Below, in pieces: positions 25,147 to 33,565 of a stretch of 64,000 bases of DNA. Each line of letters begins with the position of its first letter. Position 1 is the stretch's first letter. Origin of the DNA: Candidatus Dormiibacter inghamiae (lineage in GTDB: Bacteria; Chloroflexota; Dormibacteria; Dormibacterales; Dormibacteraceae); assembly GCA_016464825.1 (NCBI GenBank), contig JAEKNQ010000021.1:43404-107403 (forward strand). The letters run 5' to 3'. A model generated the notes under the pieces. The model was not told the DNA's origin. It saw only the letters and a program-made list of their open reading frames with translations, and did not search any database. The position numbers and the translations under genes were made by a program.

Positions 25147-26139
25147 ATAAACGAACTGCGCAAGGTTTTCGACGTCTTCCTGCCCATCCACACAGTGTGG
25201 TGGGCGGTTTTCGGCAGGACGCTGGACGCCACCCTGGGCTTCATCTACCACGCTTTGGCGGGGGTGCCGGTCCTGTCCGCCATCGGAGCCTACGGCTTGG
25301 CGATCATCGCCCTCACCATCGTCATCAAGACCTTGCTCTCGCCCCTCCTTCAACTTCAGCTGCTCTCCTCCAAGCGATCGCAGGATCAGCAGCGCAAGCT
25401 GGCGCCGCAGATGGCGGAGGTGCGAAAGAAGTTCAAGGGCGACAGGATGAAGCAGCAGCAGGCGATCCTGGAGCTGCAGAAAGAGCACGGTGTCAATCCC
25501 CTGACGCCGATGCTGGGCTGTCTGCCCTCCCTGCTGCAGCTACCGATTCTCAGCGCGCTCTACTTCGTCTTCTACGGCAACGCCCGCTCCAACACGTTCG
25601 CCGATCACTTCCTCTTCATCCCTCACCTGAATCTGACCCCGCAGCAGAACCCGCTGCTTCACGGCGTGCCGATCCCCGCGCTCGCCTACCTTGTGATTCC
25701 GCTCCTGGCTGCCGCCACCACCTTCGTGCAGTCACGCATGATGCAGCAGCCGGTCAACCCGGCGGCCAGCGACCAGGAGAAGCAGCAGCAGCAGATGGCG
25801 CGCCAGATGCAGGTCCTGATGCCTCTTATGATCGGCTACTTCGCGATCGTGACTCCCGCCGGGCTGGGGCTCTACTGGACTGTCTCGAACCTGTTTTCGA
25901 TCGGCCAGCAGTACCTCGTCAATGGTTGGGGCGGTCTGCTCCGTCGGCCGGTGCCCGCGCCCAGCGGCACCCAGCTCCGGCGACGAAGCGAGCGCAGCGG
26001 TTCGAACGGGACCGCGCCTCGCCTGCCGGCGAAAACCCAGCCGCTCAAGGGTGGGGCCGCCAAGCCGGCAGCGTCGAAAGCCAACGGCGCCAAAGCCATA
26101 GCCCCTAAATCAACATCAGCAAGGAAGCCGAAGACATGA
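25147..26139 (+). CDS. yidC: Membrane protein insertase YidC, apparently with an ATA start
   Basis: A YidC/Oxa1 protein of about 330 residues with five hydrophobic segments. It has the conserved AIIALTIVIKTLLSPL (positive charge in the first core helix), a coiled cytoplasmic hairpin rich in Lys/Gln, then PLTPMLGCLPSLLQLPILSALYF and LPLMIGYFAI..PAGLGLYWTVSN. A basic Lys/Ala tail follows, typical of ribosome-binding forms. AGGAG lies 9 nt before ATA 25147 (INELRKVF). The first standard start, GTG 25195, has no ribosome binding site and drops 16 residues. It overlaps jag by 4 bp. Confidence 0.92.
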   Translation: MNELRKVFDVFLPIHTVWWAVFGRTLDATLGFIYHALAGVPVLSAIGAYGLAIIALTIVIKTLLSPLLQLQLLSSKRSQDQQRKLAPQMAEVRKKFKGDRMKQQQAILELQKEHGVNPLTPMLGCLPSLLQLPILSALYFVFYGNARSNTFADHFLFIPHLNLTPQQNPLLHGVPIPALAYLVIPLLAAATTFVQSRMMQQPVNPAASDQEKQQQQMARQMQVLMPLMIGYFAIVTPAGLGLYWTVSNLFSIGQQYLVNGWGGLLRRPVPAPSGTQLRRRSERSGSNGTAPRLPAKTQPLKGGAAKPAASKANGAKAIAPKSTSARKPKT

Positions 26140-26861
26140 AAACTGCCGAAGGTAGGGGACCAACTCTCGAGGATGCGGTGGATGCTGCGCTGATCCAGCT
26201 GGGCGAGAGCCGCCGCAACGTCGACGTCAAGGTGGTGAGCGAGAGTGACACCGAGACCGTGGTTGAGGTGGTGGTGCTCGCGGCCAGATCGGCAGCTTCC
26301 GCCTCTGGCACAGGCACAGTGGCGGCGGCTGCCTCCGGAGGGGCCGCGGGCGTGGGCGTCTCAGCCGATTCCGCTGCGGTCGCGTCTACCACCGAGGCTG
26401 GGGACGCGGCCACCGAGATCGCCCGCGACATGGTCGCTGAGCTGCTGACGCGCATGGGCATCCGCTGTCAGGTGACAGCGCGCAGGGGTCCTGAAGCGAT
26501 AGTCGTGGATATCAGCGGGCGGGACCTGGGAGTGTTGATCGGCTGGCGCGGTGAGACGCTGCGCGCTCTCCAAACGATCACCAATCTGATCACGAGCCGG
26601 CGCTTGCCGGAGGACCAGCGGGTGGTGGTGGACGTGGAGCGGTATCGCCAGCGCCGAGAACACACTGTGCGCGAGATCGCCTACCGGGCGGCTCGACAGG
26701 TCAAGGTGACAGGGGATCCCATCACGCTGGACGCCATGCAGCCGTTTGAACGGCGAGCCATCCACCTGGCCCTGGACGACGACCCTGAGGTGACCACCGT
26801 CAGCACTGGCGCCGAGCCGGATCGGCGCGTGGTGGTAACCCCCTCCCCGAAAGCTGGCTAG
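26136..26861 (+). CDS. RNA-binding protein Jag/KhpB (Jag-N, KH and R3H domains)
   Basis: A 241-residue protein. The Jag-N domain is at the start (GPTLEDAVDAALIQLGESRRNVDVKVV), followed by an Ala/Ser/Gly-rich linker (about 45-90). A KH domain follows with ISGRDLGVLIGWRGETLRALQTI, then an R3H domain with VERYRQRREHTVREIAYRAA and MQPFERRAIHLAL. KhpB-type proteins bind RNA and affect cell-wall growth in Gram-positives. It is coupled to yidC by ATGA, the standard context. Confidence 0.9.
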   Translation: MKTAEGRGPTLEDAVDAALIQLGESRRNVDVKVVSESDTETVVEVVVLAARSAASASGTGTVAAAASGGAAGVGVSADSAAVASTTEAGDAATEIARDMVAELLTRMGIRCQVTARRGPEAIVVDISGRDLGVLIGWRGETLRALQTITNLITSRRLPEDQRVVVDVERYRQRREHTVREIAYRAARQVKVTGDPITLDAMQPFERRAIHLALDDDPEVTTVSTGAEPDRRVVVTPSPKAG

Positions 26862-26899
26862 CGTCCCTGGCGCACTCGAACGCCCGGAGAACTGATTCT

Positions 26900-27160
26900 T
26901 TGAGCCAAGCGGGAGCGGAGTTCATCCGCGAAGCGATTAGGCTCGCCAACACGGCGGCCGACGGGCCGAGTGAGGAGGAGCTGACGCCTTCGGAGCTGGC
27001 CGAGCCGATTCGGGATGCTCTGGAGAGCCCTGACTTGGTCGGCGACAGCCAGTTGGTCAAGTATCTGCACGAAGCGCTCGACTCGGTCTCCGACGGCATG
27101 CCGCCCGACTACACGGCGATGTTGCTCTACTCGGCGCTGGGTCGGCTGCAGGAGGGCTGA
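26900..27160 (+). CDS. Small acidic protein of unknown function
   Basis: 86 residues from a TTG start with a GGAGAA ribosome binding site, mostly helical and acidic, with SEEELTPSELAEPIRDALESPDLVG and PPDYTAMLLYSALGRLQEG. No family is recognised. Same-strand position 38 bp after jag suggests the end of the rpmH-jag operon. Confidence 0.55.
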   Translation: MSQAGAEFIREAIRLANTAADGPSEEELTPSELAEPIRDALESPDLVGDSQLVKYLHEALDSVSDGMPPDYTAMLLYSALGRLQEG

Positions 27161-27283
27161 GCAGCACCGACCTCGATTACCGGGGTTCCCGGTCGATGGG
27201 ACCGGCTGACAGCCTAACGGGTTTGGGCCCCGCGGTGGATCAGCACAACCGAGGCGCCGAAAGGTGAGCGCGGAGACGCTGCC

Positions 27284-27289
27284 TATACT
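27284..27289 (+). promoter_or_regulatory. Putative -10 hexamer, leaderless type, for the M16 peptidase gene
   Basis: TATACT ends 9 nt before the ATG at 27299 and no ribosome binding site is present between them. Confidence 0.5.
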
Positions 27290-27298
27290 GGGCCGTCC

Positions 27299-28573
27299 AT
27301 GGGTTTGGCTCCGAATCAGACCCGTCGCGAGTTGAGCGGCGGGGCCCGTCTCCTGACGGCGGCGCTGCCCGACCGTTCTTCCGCGAGCTTGGTCCTCATG
27401 TTCGCGGTCGGTTCTCGTTACGAGGAGGACCCGATCGGAGGGGCTTCCCACTTCATCGAACATCTGTTCTTCAAGGGCACTCGCCGCCGCCCCAGTGCGA
27501 AGGCGATCGCCGAGGCGATCGAGGGTGTCGGCGGCGTGATGAACGCGTCGACTGACAAGGAGGTGACAGTCTATTGGTGCAGAGTGCCCGCAGAAAGGCT
27601 CGACCTAGCCACCGACGTTCTCTGTGACATCGTCACTGACTCGCAGCTGGCGCCGGCGGACGTGGAGCGCGAGCGCATGGTGATCCTGGAAGAGCTGAAG
27701 ATGTACCTGGACCAGCCTCAGGACTATGTGCACAGCCTCTTCGAACAGATAATGTGGCCCAGGCATTCGTTGGGGCGCGACATCATCGGCACCACCGAGT
27801 CCGTCACTGGGACGAGTCGGGCGCAGCTGCTCGAATACATCCAGGCCCAGTACAGCCTCCGCAACCTGGTGGTTGGACTCTCCGGTTCGATCGACCCCGA
27901 CCGCTCTGCTCAGGAGCTGGAAGCACGCCTGCGGTTGCCCGCCGGCGGTGACGAGCGGGCTTCCACCGTCCCGGCCCCACTGGATTCACCCCAATTGCTG
28001 CTGCAGGCCAAGAAGACCGAGCAGGCACATATCTGCCTGGGCACCCGCGCCACGTCCTATCTGGATCCAGACCGCTACGCCTTGGACCTCCTCAACACCA
28101 TCCTGGGCGAAGGCATGAGCTCCCGTCTCTTCCTAGAGATCCGCGAGAAGCGGGGGCTCGCCTACGACGTGCACAGCTTCACCAGCAAGCACCGCGACGC
28201 CGGCTACTTCGCTGTCTATATGGGGGTTGATCCGAAGAAGGCGGAGGAGGCCGTCGATGCAGTCTTGGGCGTTCTCCGCCAGGTCAGTGAGCAGTCGGTG
28301 CCGCGGGAAGAGTTGACCAAAGCCAAGGAGTACACCAAGGGCCGGCTGCGGCTGGGCCTGGAGGGCACCAACTCGCTGGCCAGCTGGCTGTGCCAGCAGG
28401 AGTTGCTGATGGGCGAAGTGAAAACGGTGGAGGAGGTCACCGCCCGGATTGATGCGGTGACTCCTGAGGACATCCGCAGGGTGGCTCAGCGCGTTCTCGA
28501 CCAGCCCATCCGCATGGCCATCATCGGCCCTTTCAAGTCCGAAACACCCTTCCTGGCCGCGATCGGCGCCTGA
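27299..28573 (+). CDS. M16 family zinc metallopeptidase
   Basis: A 424-residue peptidase with the inverted zinc motif His51-Phe-Ile-Glu54-His55 and the third ligand Glu131, the usual 76 residues later (RMVILEEL). The second half, starting near KKTEQAHICLGTRA, is the non-catalytic homologous domain with the REKRGLAYDVHSF segment. The family includes processing-peptidase-like enzymes; no signal peptide is seen, so it is probably cytoplasmic. It is convergent with lepB. Confidence 0.9.
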   Translation: MGLAPNQTRRELSGGARLLTAALPDRSSASLVLMFAVGSRYEEDPIGGASHFIEHLFFKGTRRRPSAKAIAEAIEGVGGVMNASTDKEVTVYWCRVPAERLDLATDVLCDIVTDSQLAPADVERERMVILEELKMYLDQPQDYVHSLFEQIMWPRHSLGRDIIGTTESVTGTSRAQLLEYIQAQYSLRNLVVGLSGSIDPDRSAQELEARLRLPAGGDERASTVPAPLDSPQLLLQAKKTEQAHICLGTRATSYLDPDRYALDLLNTILGEGMSSRLFLEIREKRGLAYDVHSFTSKHRDAGYFAVYMGVDPKKAEEAVDAVLGVLRQVSEQSVPREELTKAKEYTKGRLRLGLEGTNSLASWLCQQELLMGEVKTVEEVTARIDAVTPEDIRRVAQRVLDQPIRMAIIGPFKSETPFLAAIGA

Positions 28574-28607
28574 CTCTGGGTCGGCGGTCCCGGACCGGGG
28601 GCCCGTT

Positions 28608-29204
28608 TCAAGCCGCCTGCGGCAGCGTATCGGTTTGGGAGAACGTGGGCTTCGTGCCGTCGACCGGGCCGAACCCAGTCAGGGGCAGGACTCGCAGCCA
28701 GGCTCGACCCTCGATCTGGTCCCGCTTGACAGGTCCGAAGTAGCGCGAGTCGTTGGAGCGATTGCGGTTGTCACCGAGCACGAAGAACTCGTCAGGACCG
28801 AGTTGGCGGCCTTGCTGATCACGGTCGGGTGGCACCGGATAATCGGGAAACTGGGTTTCCGGTTCTTGGTTGACGTACGCCTCGTTCACCGCCTGGCCGT
28901 TGATGTAGACCCTACCTGCCTTCATGAGAAAGCGGTCACCAGGCAGGCCCACTACCCGCTTGATGAAGTCCTTGGAGCGATCGTAGGGATCCCGCATGAT
29001 GACAATGTCACCCCGCTGCGGTGGCTGGAAGCGATAGCCGACAGTCACAGCGATCACATAGTCCTGATCCTTCAGAGTGGGGTACATCGAGGAGCCCAGT
29101 ACGTGCACCGGCTGAACCACGAAGTGGATTACCAGGTACAGACCTAGGGCCAGCAGGCCGACCTGAAGCAGCTCTGTGAGCAGGCTGCGACTCTTGAACT
29201 TCAC
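28608..29204 (-). CDS. lepB: Signal peptidase I
   Basis: A 198-residue S26 peptidase with one N-terminal transmembrane helix (LLQVGLLALGLYLVIHFVV), catalytic Ser39 in GSSMYPTL, general-base Lys82 in DFIKRVVGLPGD, and the later box FFVLGDNRNRSNDSRYFG. It cleaves signal peptides on the outer face of the membrane. The GTG start has a TACCTT hexamer (29211-29216, minus strand) six bases upstream, so the transcript may be leaderless. The parS-like site at 29237 lies just upstream. Confidence 0.93.
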   Translation of the reverse strand: MKFKSRSLLTELLQVGLLALGLYLVIHFVVQPVHVLGSSMYPTLKDQDYVIAVTVGYRFQPPQRGDIVIMRDPYDRSKDFIKRVVGLPGDRFLMKAGRVYINGQAVNEAYVNQEPETQFPDYPVPPDRDQQGRQLGPDEFFVLGDNRNRSNDSRYFGPVKRDQIEGRAWLRVLPLTGFGPVDGTKPTFSQTDTLPQAA

Positions 29205-29236
29205 TCACAAAAGGTACCCACTGGCGGCGTCTGGAC

Positions 29237-29250
29237 GTAAAACGTGGAAC
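29237..29250 (-). promoter_or_regulatory. parS-like site 1
   Basis: GTAAAACGTGGAAC, identical to 32706-32719 and, reversed, to 32107-32120. GTTCCACG is the consensus half of the bacterial parS palindrome; the other half diverges. It lies in the lepB-parB gap. Confidence 0.65.
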
Positions 29251-29382
29251 GGTAGCCGGCCGGCCGGCAATTGACGCAGGCTGTGGAACCACTGGCGGAT
29301 AACTGGCCCAGGCCCCGAGCTGGCGCCGTGCCGCGGCGCTCCGCGGGCCTTTTGCACGCTCTCGCGGCCGGCCGCCCCGCGG

Positions 29383-30246
29383 TCAGCTCAATAGGGCTTG
29401 GACCAGCGCCTCTAGACCTTCCTGGCTGCGGTAGGTGAAGACGACCTCGCCGCCGCTGAGACCGCCCCGCACTTCCACCAGGTCGTGCCAGCGTGCCCGC
29501 AGCCGCGTCAGCGCATCAGCCACCTCCGGCTCCACTGGCATCGGCCGTCTCTCCAGACGGGACTTCCGCAGCGCCAGCTGGTGCTCCTGAGCCCAGCGCT
29601 CGGCTTGGCGGACTGACAGCCGTTTCGCCAGTACAGCCCGCAGGCCCAGTTCCTGCTGCTCCAGCGGGAGCCCAGCGAGCGCCCTCCCGTGCCCGGCAGT
29701 GATCGCGCCGGCTGCGGTGGCTGAGACGACAGCGGGTGCCGCCGACAACAGTCGGAGGGCCTGGCTGACGGTAACCCGGTTCTTGCCCAGCCGTCGTGCC
29801 GCCTCCTCATGGGTGAGGCCGAAATGCTCGATCAAGCGCCGGATGCCCCGCGCCTCCTCGATCGGATTCAGATCAGCCCGCTGCAGATTCTCGATCAGTC
29901 CCAGGAGCAAGCTGCTCTCGCCATCGCAGTCGCGCCGAACGATGGCATTGACGCGTTCCAGCCCCGCCAACCGGGCCGCCCGGCAGCGCCGCTCGCCGGC
30001 TATGAGCTGGTAGCCGTCAGGCAGCTGCCGAACCAGAACCGGCTGGAGCAAGCCGTGCTCGCGGATCGATTCGGCGAGCTCAGTCAATGCCGGCAGGTCG
30101 AAATGCCTTCGTGTCTGCTCTGGCGAAGCCCTGACCTGATCCAGCTCGATCAGCTGCGGCAAGCCCGCTTCGCCCCCGGCGCCCCCGGGCAGCGTGGGGA
30201 TCAGCGCCTCCAGGCCACGGCCCAGCGCCCGACGCGTGACGGTCAT
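29383..30246 (-). CDS. parB: Chromosome partitioning protein ParB (Spo0J)
   Basis: A 287-residue protein: GRGLEALIP at the N-terminus for ParA contact, CTP-binding motifs GERRCRAA and ENLQRADLNPIEEA, then the helix-turn-helix LGKNRVTVSQALRLL, and a C-terminal dimer domain ending VFTYRSQEGLEALVQALL. ParB loads on parS and slides as a CTP-dependent clamp. It overlaps parA by 4 bp. Confidence 0.94.
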   Translation of the reverse strand: MTVTRRALGRGLEALIPTLPGGAGGEAGLPQLIELDQVRASPEQTRRHFDLPALTELAESIREHGLLQPVLVRQLPDGYQLIAGERRCRAARLAGLERVNAIVRRDCDGESSLLLGLIENLQRADLNPIEEARGIRRLIEHFGLTHEEAARRLGKNRVTVSQALRLLSAAPAVVSATAAGAITAGHGRALAGLPLEQQELGLRAVLAKRLSVRQAERWAQEHQLALRKSRLERRPMPVEPEVADALTRLRARWHDLVEVRGGLSGGEVVFTYRSQEGLEALVQALLS

Positions 30247-31073
30247 GTCGACATGACCTCCTCAGCGAGCTGCCGATATGCCTGCGATCCTCGACACAGG
30301 GGGTCGTACATGGTCACCGGCTGGCCGTGGCTGGACGCCTCGCTCACCCTGACATTTCGCGGAATCAGGGTGCCGTACAGCTTGTCGGAGTAGCTGCTGC
30401 GTACGTCGGCCAAGACCTCCCACGCCAGGATCGTGCGAGCGTCGAACTGGGTCATCACTATGCCACCCAACTCGAGTCGCTGATTCAGCCGCATGCGGAC
30501 CAGTTGCTGGGTCTCGAGCAGGTGGGCCAACCCCTCCAGCGCGAAGAACTCGCACTGAAGGGGGACCAGCATCTCGGTCGCTGCGACCAAGCCGTTCAAG
30601 GTAAGCAGGCCCAGTGAGGGCGGGCAATCGATGAGCACGTAGCCGAAGCCGCCAGCGAGGTCGCCGAGAGCCTGCCGCAGCCGGCCCTCCCGGTGTGGCT
30701 GGCTGGCCAGCTCGATCTCAGCTCCCGCCAGCGAGCTGGTGGAGGGCACGAGCCAGAGGTCGCCGACGGCTGTTGCGATCGCCACCTCATCCACTCGAGC
30801 TTCGCCTGCCAAGAGGTCATAAACGGTCCGGCGAGCGCGTCTCGGGTCAAGTCCCAGGCCGCTGGTGCAGTTGGCCTGAGGATCGAGGTCGATGAGCAGC
30901 ACCGGACTGCCCCTTTCAGCGATGGCTGCCCCCAGATTGAGCGCAGTAGTTGTTTTGCCGACACCACCCTTCTGGTTGACTATTGCGATAACTCGAGGAG
31001 AAGATATCAACATGTTGGGGCTAACCTGTGCATACGAACCAACATCTGGCACCTGCACCCTGTCCGAGATCAC
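30243..31073 (-). CDS. parA: Chromosome partitioning ATPase ParA (Soj)
   Basis: A 276-residue Walker-type ATPase with the deviant P-loop IVNQKGGVGKTTTALNLG, LLIDLDPQANCTSGLG, YVLIDCPPSLGLLTLN and LIPRNVRVSEASSHGQPV. It moves ParB-parS complexes. Two starts are possible: GTG 31073, with TAGACT (31080-31085) six bases upstream as a leaderless -10, or ATG 31013, which matches Soj length but has no ribosome binding site. Confidence 0.94.
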   Translation of the reverse strand: MISDRVQVPDVGSYAQVSPNMLISSPRVIAIVNQKGGVGKTTTALNLGAAIAERGSPVLLIDLDPQANCTSGLGLDPRRARRTVYDLLAGEARVDEVAIATAVGDLWLVPSTSSLAGAEIELASQPHREGRLRQALGDLAGGFGYVLIDCPPSLGLLTLNGLVAATEMLVPLQCEFFALEGLAHLLETQQLVRMRLNQRLELGGIVMTQFDARTILAWEVLADVRSSYSDKLYGTLIPRNVRVSEASSHGQPVTMYDPLCRGSQAYRQLAEEVMST

Positions 31074-31082
31074 AGGATGAGT

Positions 31083-32297
31083 CTAACTCGCCAGGCGCCG
31101 CCCGCCAACCCTGCTGGTGAAGAACCAGGCGCCGGCGGCGCCCGCCAGGAGGAGGAGTTCAAGGCCGCCGCCAATCAGCCAGATCCCAGCTCCCGCGATG
31201 GACAGGCTCGCCAGACCGTCATAAGCGACGTGGCATAGTGCCGAAGTGGTGGTGTTGAGGTAGCGGCGGAGGAGACCCAGGCCGAGGGAAAGTATCAACA
31301 CCGCCAGGACTGTCAGCGAGAGGCCGTACTGGCTGTGTACCGACGCGAACAGGACCGAGGTCGCAATCAGACCGAGTCTTGGTTGCAGGGCTCCCCGAAA
31401 GAAGAGCTCTTCGCAAACACCCGCGGTCACGGCAATGGCAGCGATGCCGAGAGGGCTGGCGGCCAGATGGCCGAAGAGGCGCTCGCTGGCCTTCTGGACC
31501 TCTTTGTTGAGGTCCGGCGTCAGTAGGTTGCTGAGCACGTCGACACCTGAAGCGAAGGCATAGAACAGCAGCGCCACTGCGAGGGCGAGGAGCACGTGCC
31601 AAAGCCGCGGTCGGACCAGACCCAACCTAAGAAGGCTGGCGTGGCCGTCCCGACGGATCCAGAGCCCGACGCCGCAGAGGGCAACCAGTACAAAGGGCAC
31701 TTCTTGGGCCACCAGATCGTCCGCCTGCAGGGCGGTGCCGCTCTGTCCCTGCAGGGCCACCAAGTCCACCGCAACCCCGGCGGCCAACTGGGTGCCGAAC
31801 AGCAACAGCACCAGGACCAACGCCGTGAGGTGGACCGCACGGCCGGGATCGATAGGTAGCACTCGAGCTATCAGCCGTCGCACAGCTGGAAAGAGGACTG
31901 CCACGGCGACCGCGCCGATCCCGACGGCTACGCTTTCGCCAGCGACGTGACGGGCAACCGACGAGCCGCCGGCAAGAGCTGCGAAGGCGAGCGTCAGGAG
32001 TGAGGTGAGGGTGAAGCCGAGGACGAGCAGGAGAAGGGCCAGCCAGGTAAGCAGTCCCGTCACCTCACCGGATCTAGTGAGGCCGCTGGGCCACGCGCCG
32101 CGGCTTGTTCCACGTTTTACATCGACCGTCGGAGCGGCGCTTGACGCCTCCGCTGGGGCCGCGCCGCTCACAGCGCCGGCCGGAGGCGCCGTCGCGGCGG
32201 CCGATCGGCCTGCCCGGTCGGCGAAGTTGGCCAGGACGATGAGCGGCAAAGGCAGGAGCGAAAACAGAAAGGTGCCGACCGAGAACAACCAGATCAC
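31083..32297 (-). CDS. CPBP (Abi/CAAX-type) intramembrane metalloprotease
   Basis: About 404 residues with around nine hydrophobic segments. The CPBP signature is complete: CEELFFRGALQPRLG, then LFASVHSQYG and a third motif CHVAYDG. The start chosen is GTG 32297 (MIWLFSVGTFLF), which has GGAGG nine bases upstream; a longer frame to 32507 would add 70 low-complexity residues. An Ala/Pro/Thr-rich loop (about residues 25-65) contains a parS-like site in its coding sequence. Family members process peptides or prenylated proteins or give bacteriocin immunity; the role here is unknown. Confidence 0.85.
   Translation of the reverse strand: MIWLFSVGTFLFSLLPLPLIVLANFADRAGRSAAATAPPAGAVSGAAPAEASSAAPTVDVKRGTSRGAWPSGLTRSGEVTGLLTWLALLLLVLGFTLTSLLTLAFAALAGGSSVARHVAGESVAVGIGAVAVAVLFPAVRRLIARVLPIDPGRAVHLTALVLVLLLFGTQLAAGVAVDLVALQGQSGTALQADDLVAQEVPFVLVALCGVGLWIRRDGHASLLRLGLVRPRLWHVLLALAVALLFYAFASGVDVLSNLLTPDLNKEVQKASERLFGHLAASPLGIAAIAVTAGVCEELFFRGALQPRLGLIATSVLFASVHSQYGLSLTVLAVLILSLGLGLLRRYLNTTTSALCHVAYDGLASLSIAGAGIWLIGGGLELLLLAGAAGAWFFTSRVGGRRLAS
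32107..32120 (+). promoter_or_regulatory. parS-like site 2, inside the CPBP coding sequence
   Basis: GTTCCACGTTTTAC flanked by T and A, so this copy reads TGTTCCACGTTTTACA. It is the reverse complement of the sites at 29237 and 32706. parS sites within coding genes are common near origins. Confidence 0.65.
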
Positions 32298-32615
32298 CGA
32301 AGGAAACCTCCAAACACGCCCGATCCGCGCCGCGGGTCTTTGGCAGGAAGCGTAGGGCAGGATCCCGCCAACCGAGTGTGGGGAGAGCGCAGCCATGGCT
32401 CCTTCTCCGGCGGAATCGCCGGTCAGTCTTGGAAATGGTCCTGCCACGGTGGCTGGATCTGGCGATGGTGCCACCGCGGCTGCTGGACCGCGGTGTCTTG
32501 CTTCCACGACGGAGCCGGCTGCGTGCCTGGTCCGGCTGGCAGGTGTCTGGTCAGCTGGCAGGGTCTGGTCGGGCTGTTAGCGGTCGAGTCGAACAGGCGG
32601 GGTTGTGGTCTGGCT

Positions 32616-32632
32616 GGCGACAGATTGTCGCC
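32616..32632. promoter_or_regulatory. Perfect inverted repeat, operator-like
   Basis: GGCGACA-GAT-TGTCGCC, 7-bp arms with a 3-bp centre, 74 bp from parS-like site 3. The size suits a dimeric regulator; the regulator is unknown. Confidence 0.4.
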
Positions 32633-32705
32633 TGCCCTGCCCCCAAACGCTGATCTTCACTTTCTCGAGCGACTATCGGCTGCGCCTCGCGGTCCGCCTC
32701 CTAAA

Positions 32706-32719
32706 GTAAAACGTGGAAC
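32706..32719 (-). promoter_or_regulatory. parS-like site 3
   Basis: GTAAAACGTGGAAC, identical in 14 bases to site 1. It is intergenic, upstream of the sigma-like gene. Confidence 0.65.
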
Positions 32720-32863
32720 GCTGCTAGCCGGTGGCGATATGGCTCATTGCCCTCCGCGGCGGGAGAAAGCCCTGGCGTAAGCACCCCGCTCCGCCAGTTG
32801 CTACACCTGATGAGCATCGTCACATAGGGCGCCAGGCCGAGTGGGGAGCTGAGCTCAGCTGCC

Positions 32864-32869
32864 TAGAAT
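32864..32869 (+). promoter_or_regulatory. Putative -10 hexamer, leaderless type, for the sigma-like gene
   Basis: TAGAAT ends 7 nt before the GTG at 32877. No ribosome binding site is present. Confidence 0.5.
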
Positions 32870-32876
32870 CAGTCAG

Positions 32877-33563
32877 GTGGAACGCCCCCGAGAGTCGACG
32901 CGCGCGACGTTGAATGTCGTCGCGTTGGGCCGGACCAGGGCCCGCGAACCGGACAAGAGCTCGGCCGGCTCGCAGTCCCGACCCTCTCCGACCGCCCCCG
33001 CGCTCGAGTCTCTGAGCCCAACCGAACAAGCCGAGATCATCGCTGCGGCAGTGGAAGGCGATCAGAATGCACGCAGCCGGCTGGTGAACGCGCACCTGGG
33101 TTGGGTCAGCACCGAGATCGGTGAGCAGCCCGAAGACACCCTGGCCCCTGACGATCTGTACCAGGAGGGCGTGCTCGGTCTGGTGGAGGCGATCGCTGCC
33201 TTTCCAGGGGGTGCAGCCGACGAACTGGAAGCCTTCAGCCGTCTCCAGATCGCCTCCAGCATCGAGCGGGCGCGGAAGGGGGAGGCCGCTGCCCGTCAGG
33301 AGGCACGGGAGGCGGTCGAGGCCGCTCAGCAGTACGAGCGAGCGGAGATCTTCTTGGCCCGTGAGCTTGGCCGCACACCCACCGACAGGGAGCTGGCGGC
33401 CAAGTTGGAGTGGACTGAGCAACGCACCGGCGAGATGAGGCAGATGGTTCGCGAAGCGCGGCGCCGTCACGATGAGGAGATGGCCGAGCTCCTGGAGCTT
33501 GAGTACCCGGACACCGACGCCGGCCCGGGTCGGGCAACCGCTGCCGACCTGGAGCAGAGCTGA
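32877..33563 (+). CDS. Sigma-70-like protein with regions 2 and 3 only
   Basis: A 228-residue protein. After a basic, Ser/Pro-rich N-terminus (1-45), residues of about 50-135 match sigma region 2 (IIAAAVEGDQNARSRLVNAHL, DLYQEGVLGLVEAIAAF, SRLQIASSIERARKG). About 155-200 match region 3 (ARELGRTPTDRELAAKLEWTEQ). The region 2.3-2.4 aromatic residues that melt and read the -10 are largely missing, and there is no region 4. It may bind core polymerase without reading a -35. The next gene, gcvT, starts 2 bp after its stop. Confidence 0.7.
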   Translation: MERPRESTRATLNVVALGRTRAREPDKSSAGSQSRPSPTAPALESLSPTEQAEIIAAAVEGDQNARSRLVNAHLGWVSTEIGEQPEDTLAPDDLYQEGVLGLVEAIAAFPGGAADELEAFSRLQIASSIERARKGEAAARQEAREAVEAAQQYERAEIFLARELGRTPTDRELAAKLEWTEQRTGEMRQMVREARRRHDEEMAELLELEYPDTDAGPGRATAADLEQS

Positions 33564-33565
33564 GC

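Larger units (their letters stand above)
32298..32876. other. 579-bp divergent intergenic region between the CPBP and sigma-like genes
   Basis: It contains the CPBP ribosome binding site, a low-complexity G/T-rich stretch (about 32440-32580, repeats of CTGGCAGG and GGTCTGG type), an inverted repeat at 32616, the third parS-like site at 32706 and a -10 hexamer at 32864. Open frames here are Ala/Ser/Gly-rich with no family resemblance, so I call no gene. Confidence 0.6.
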
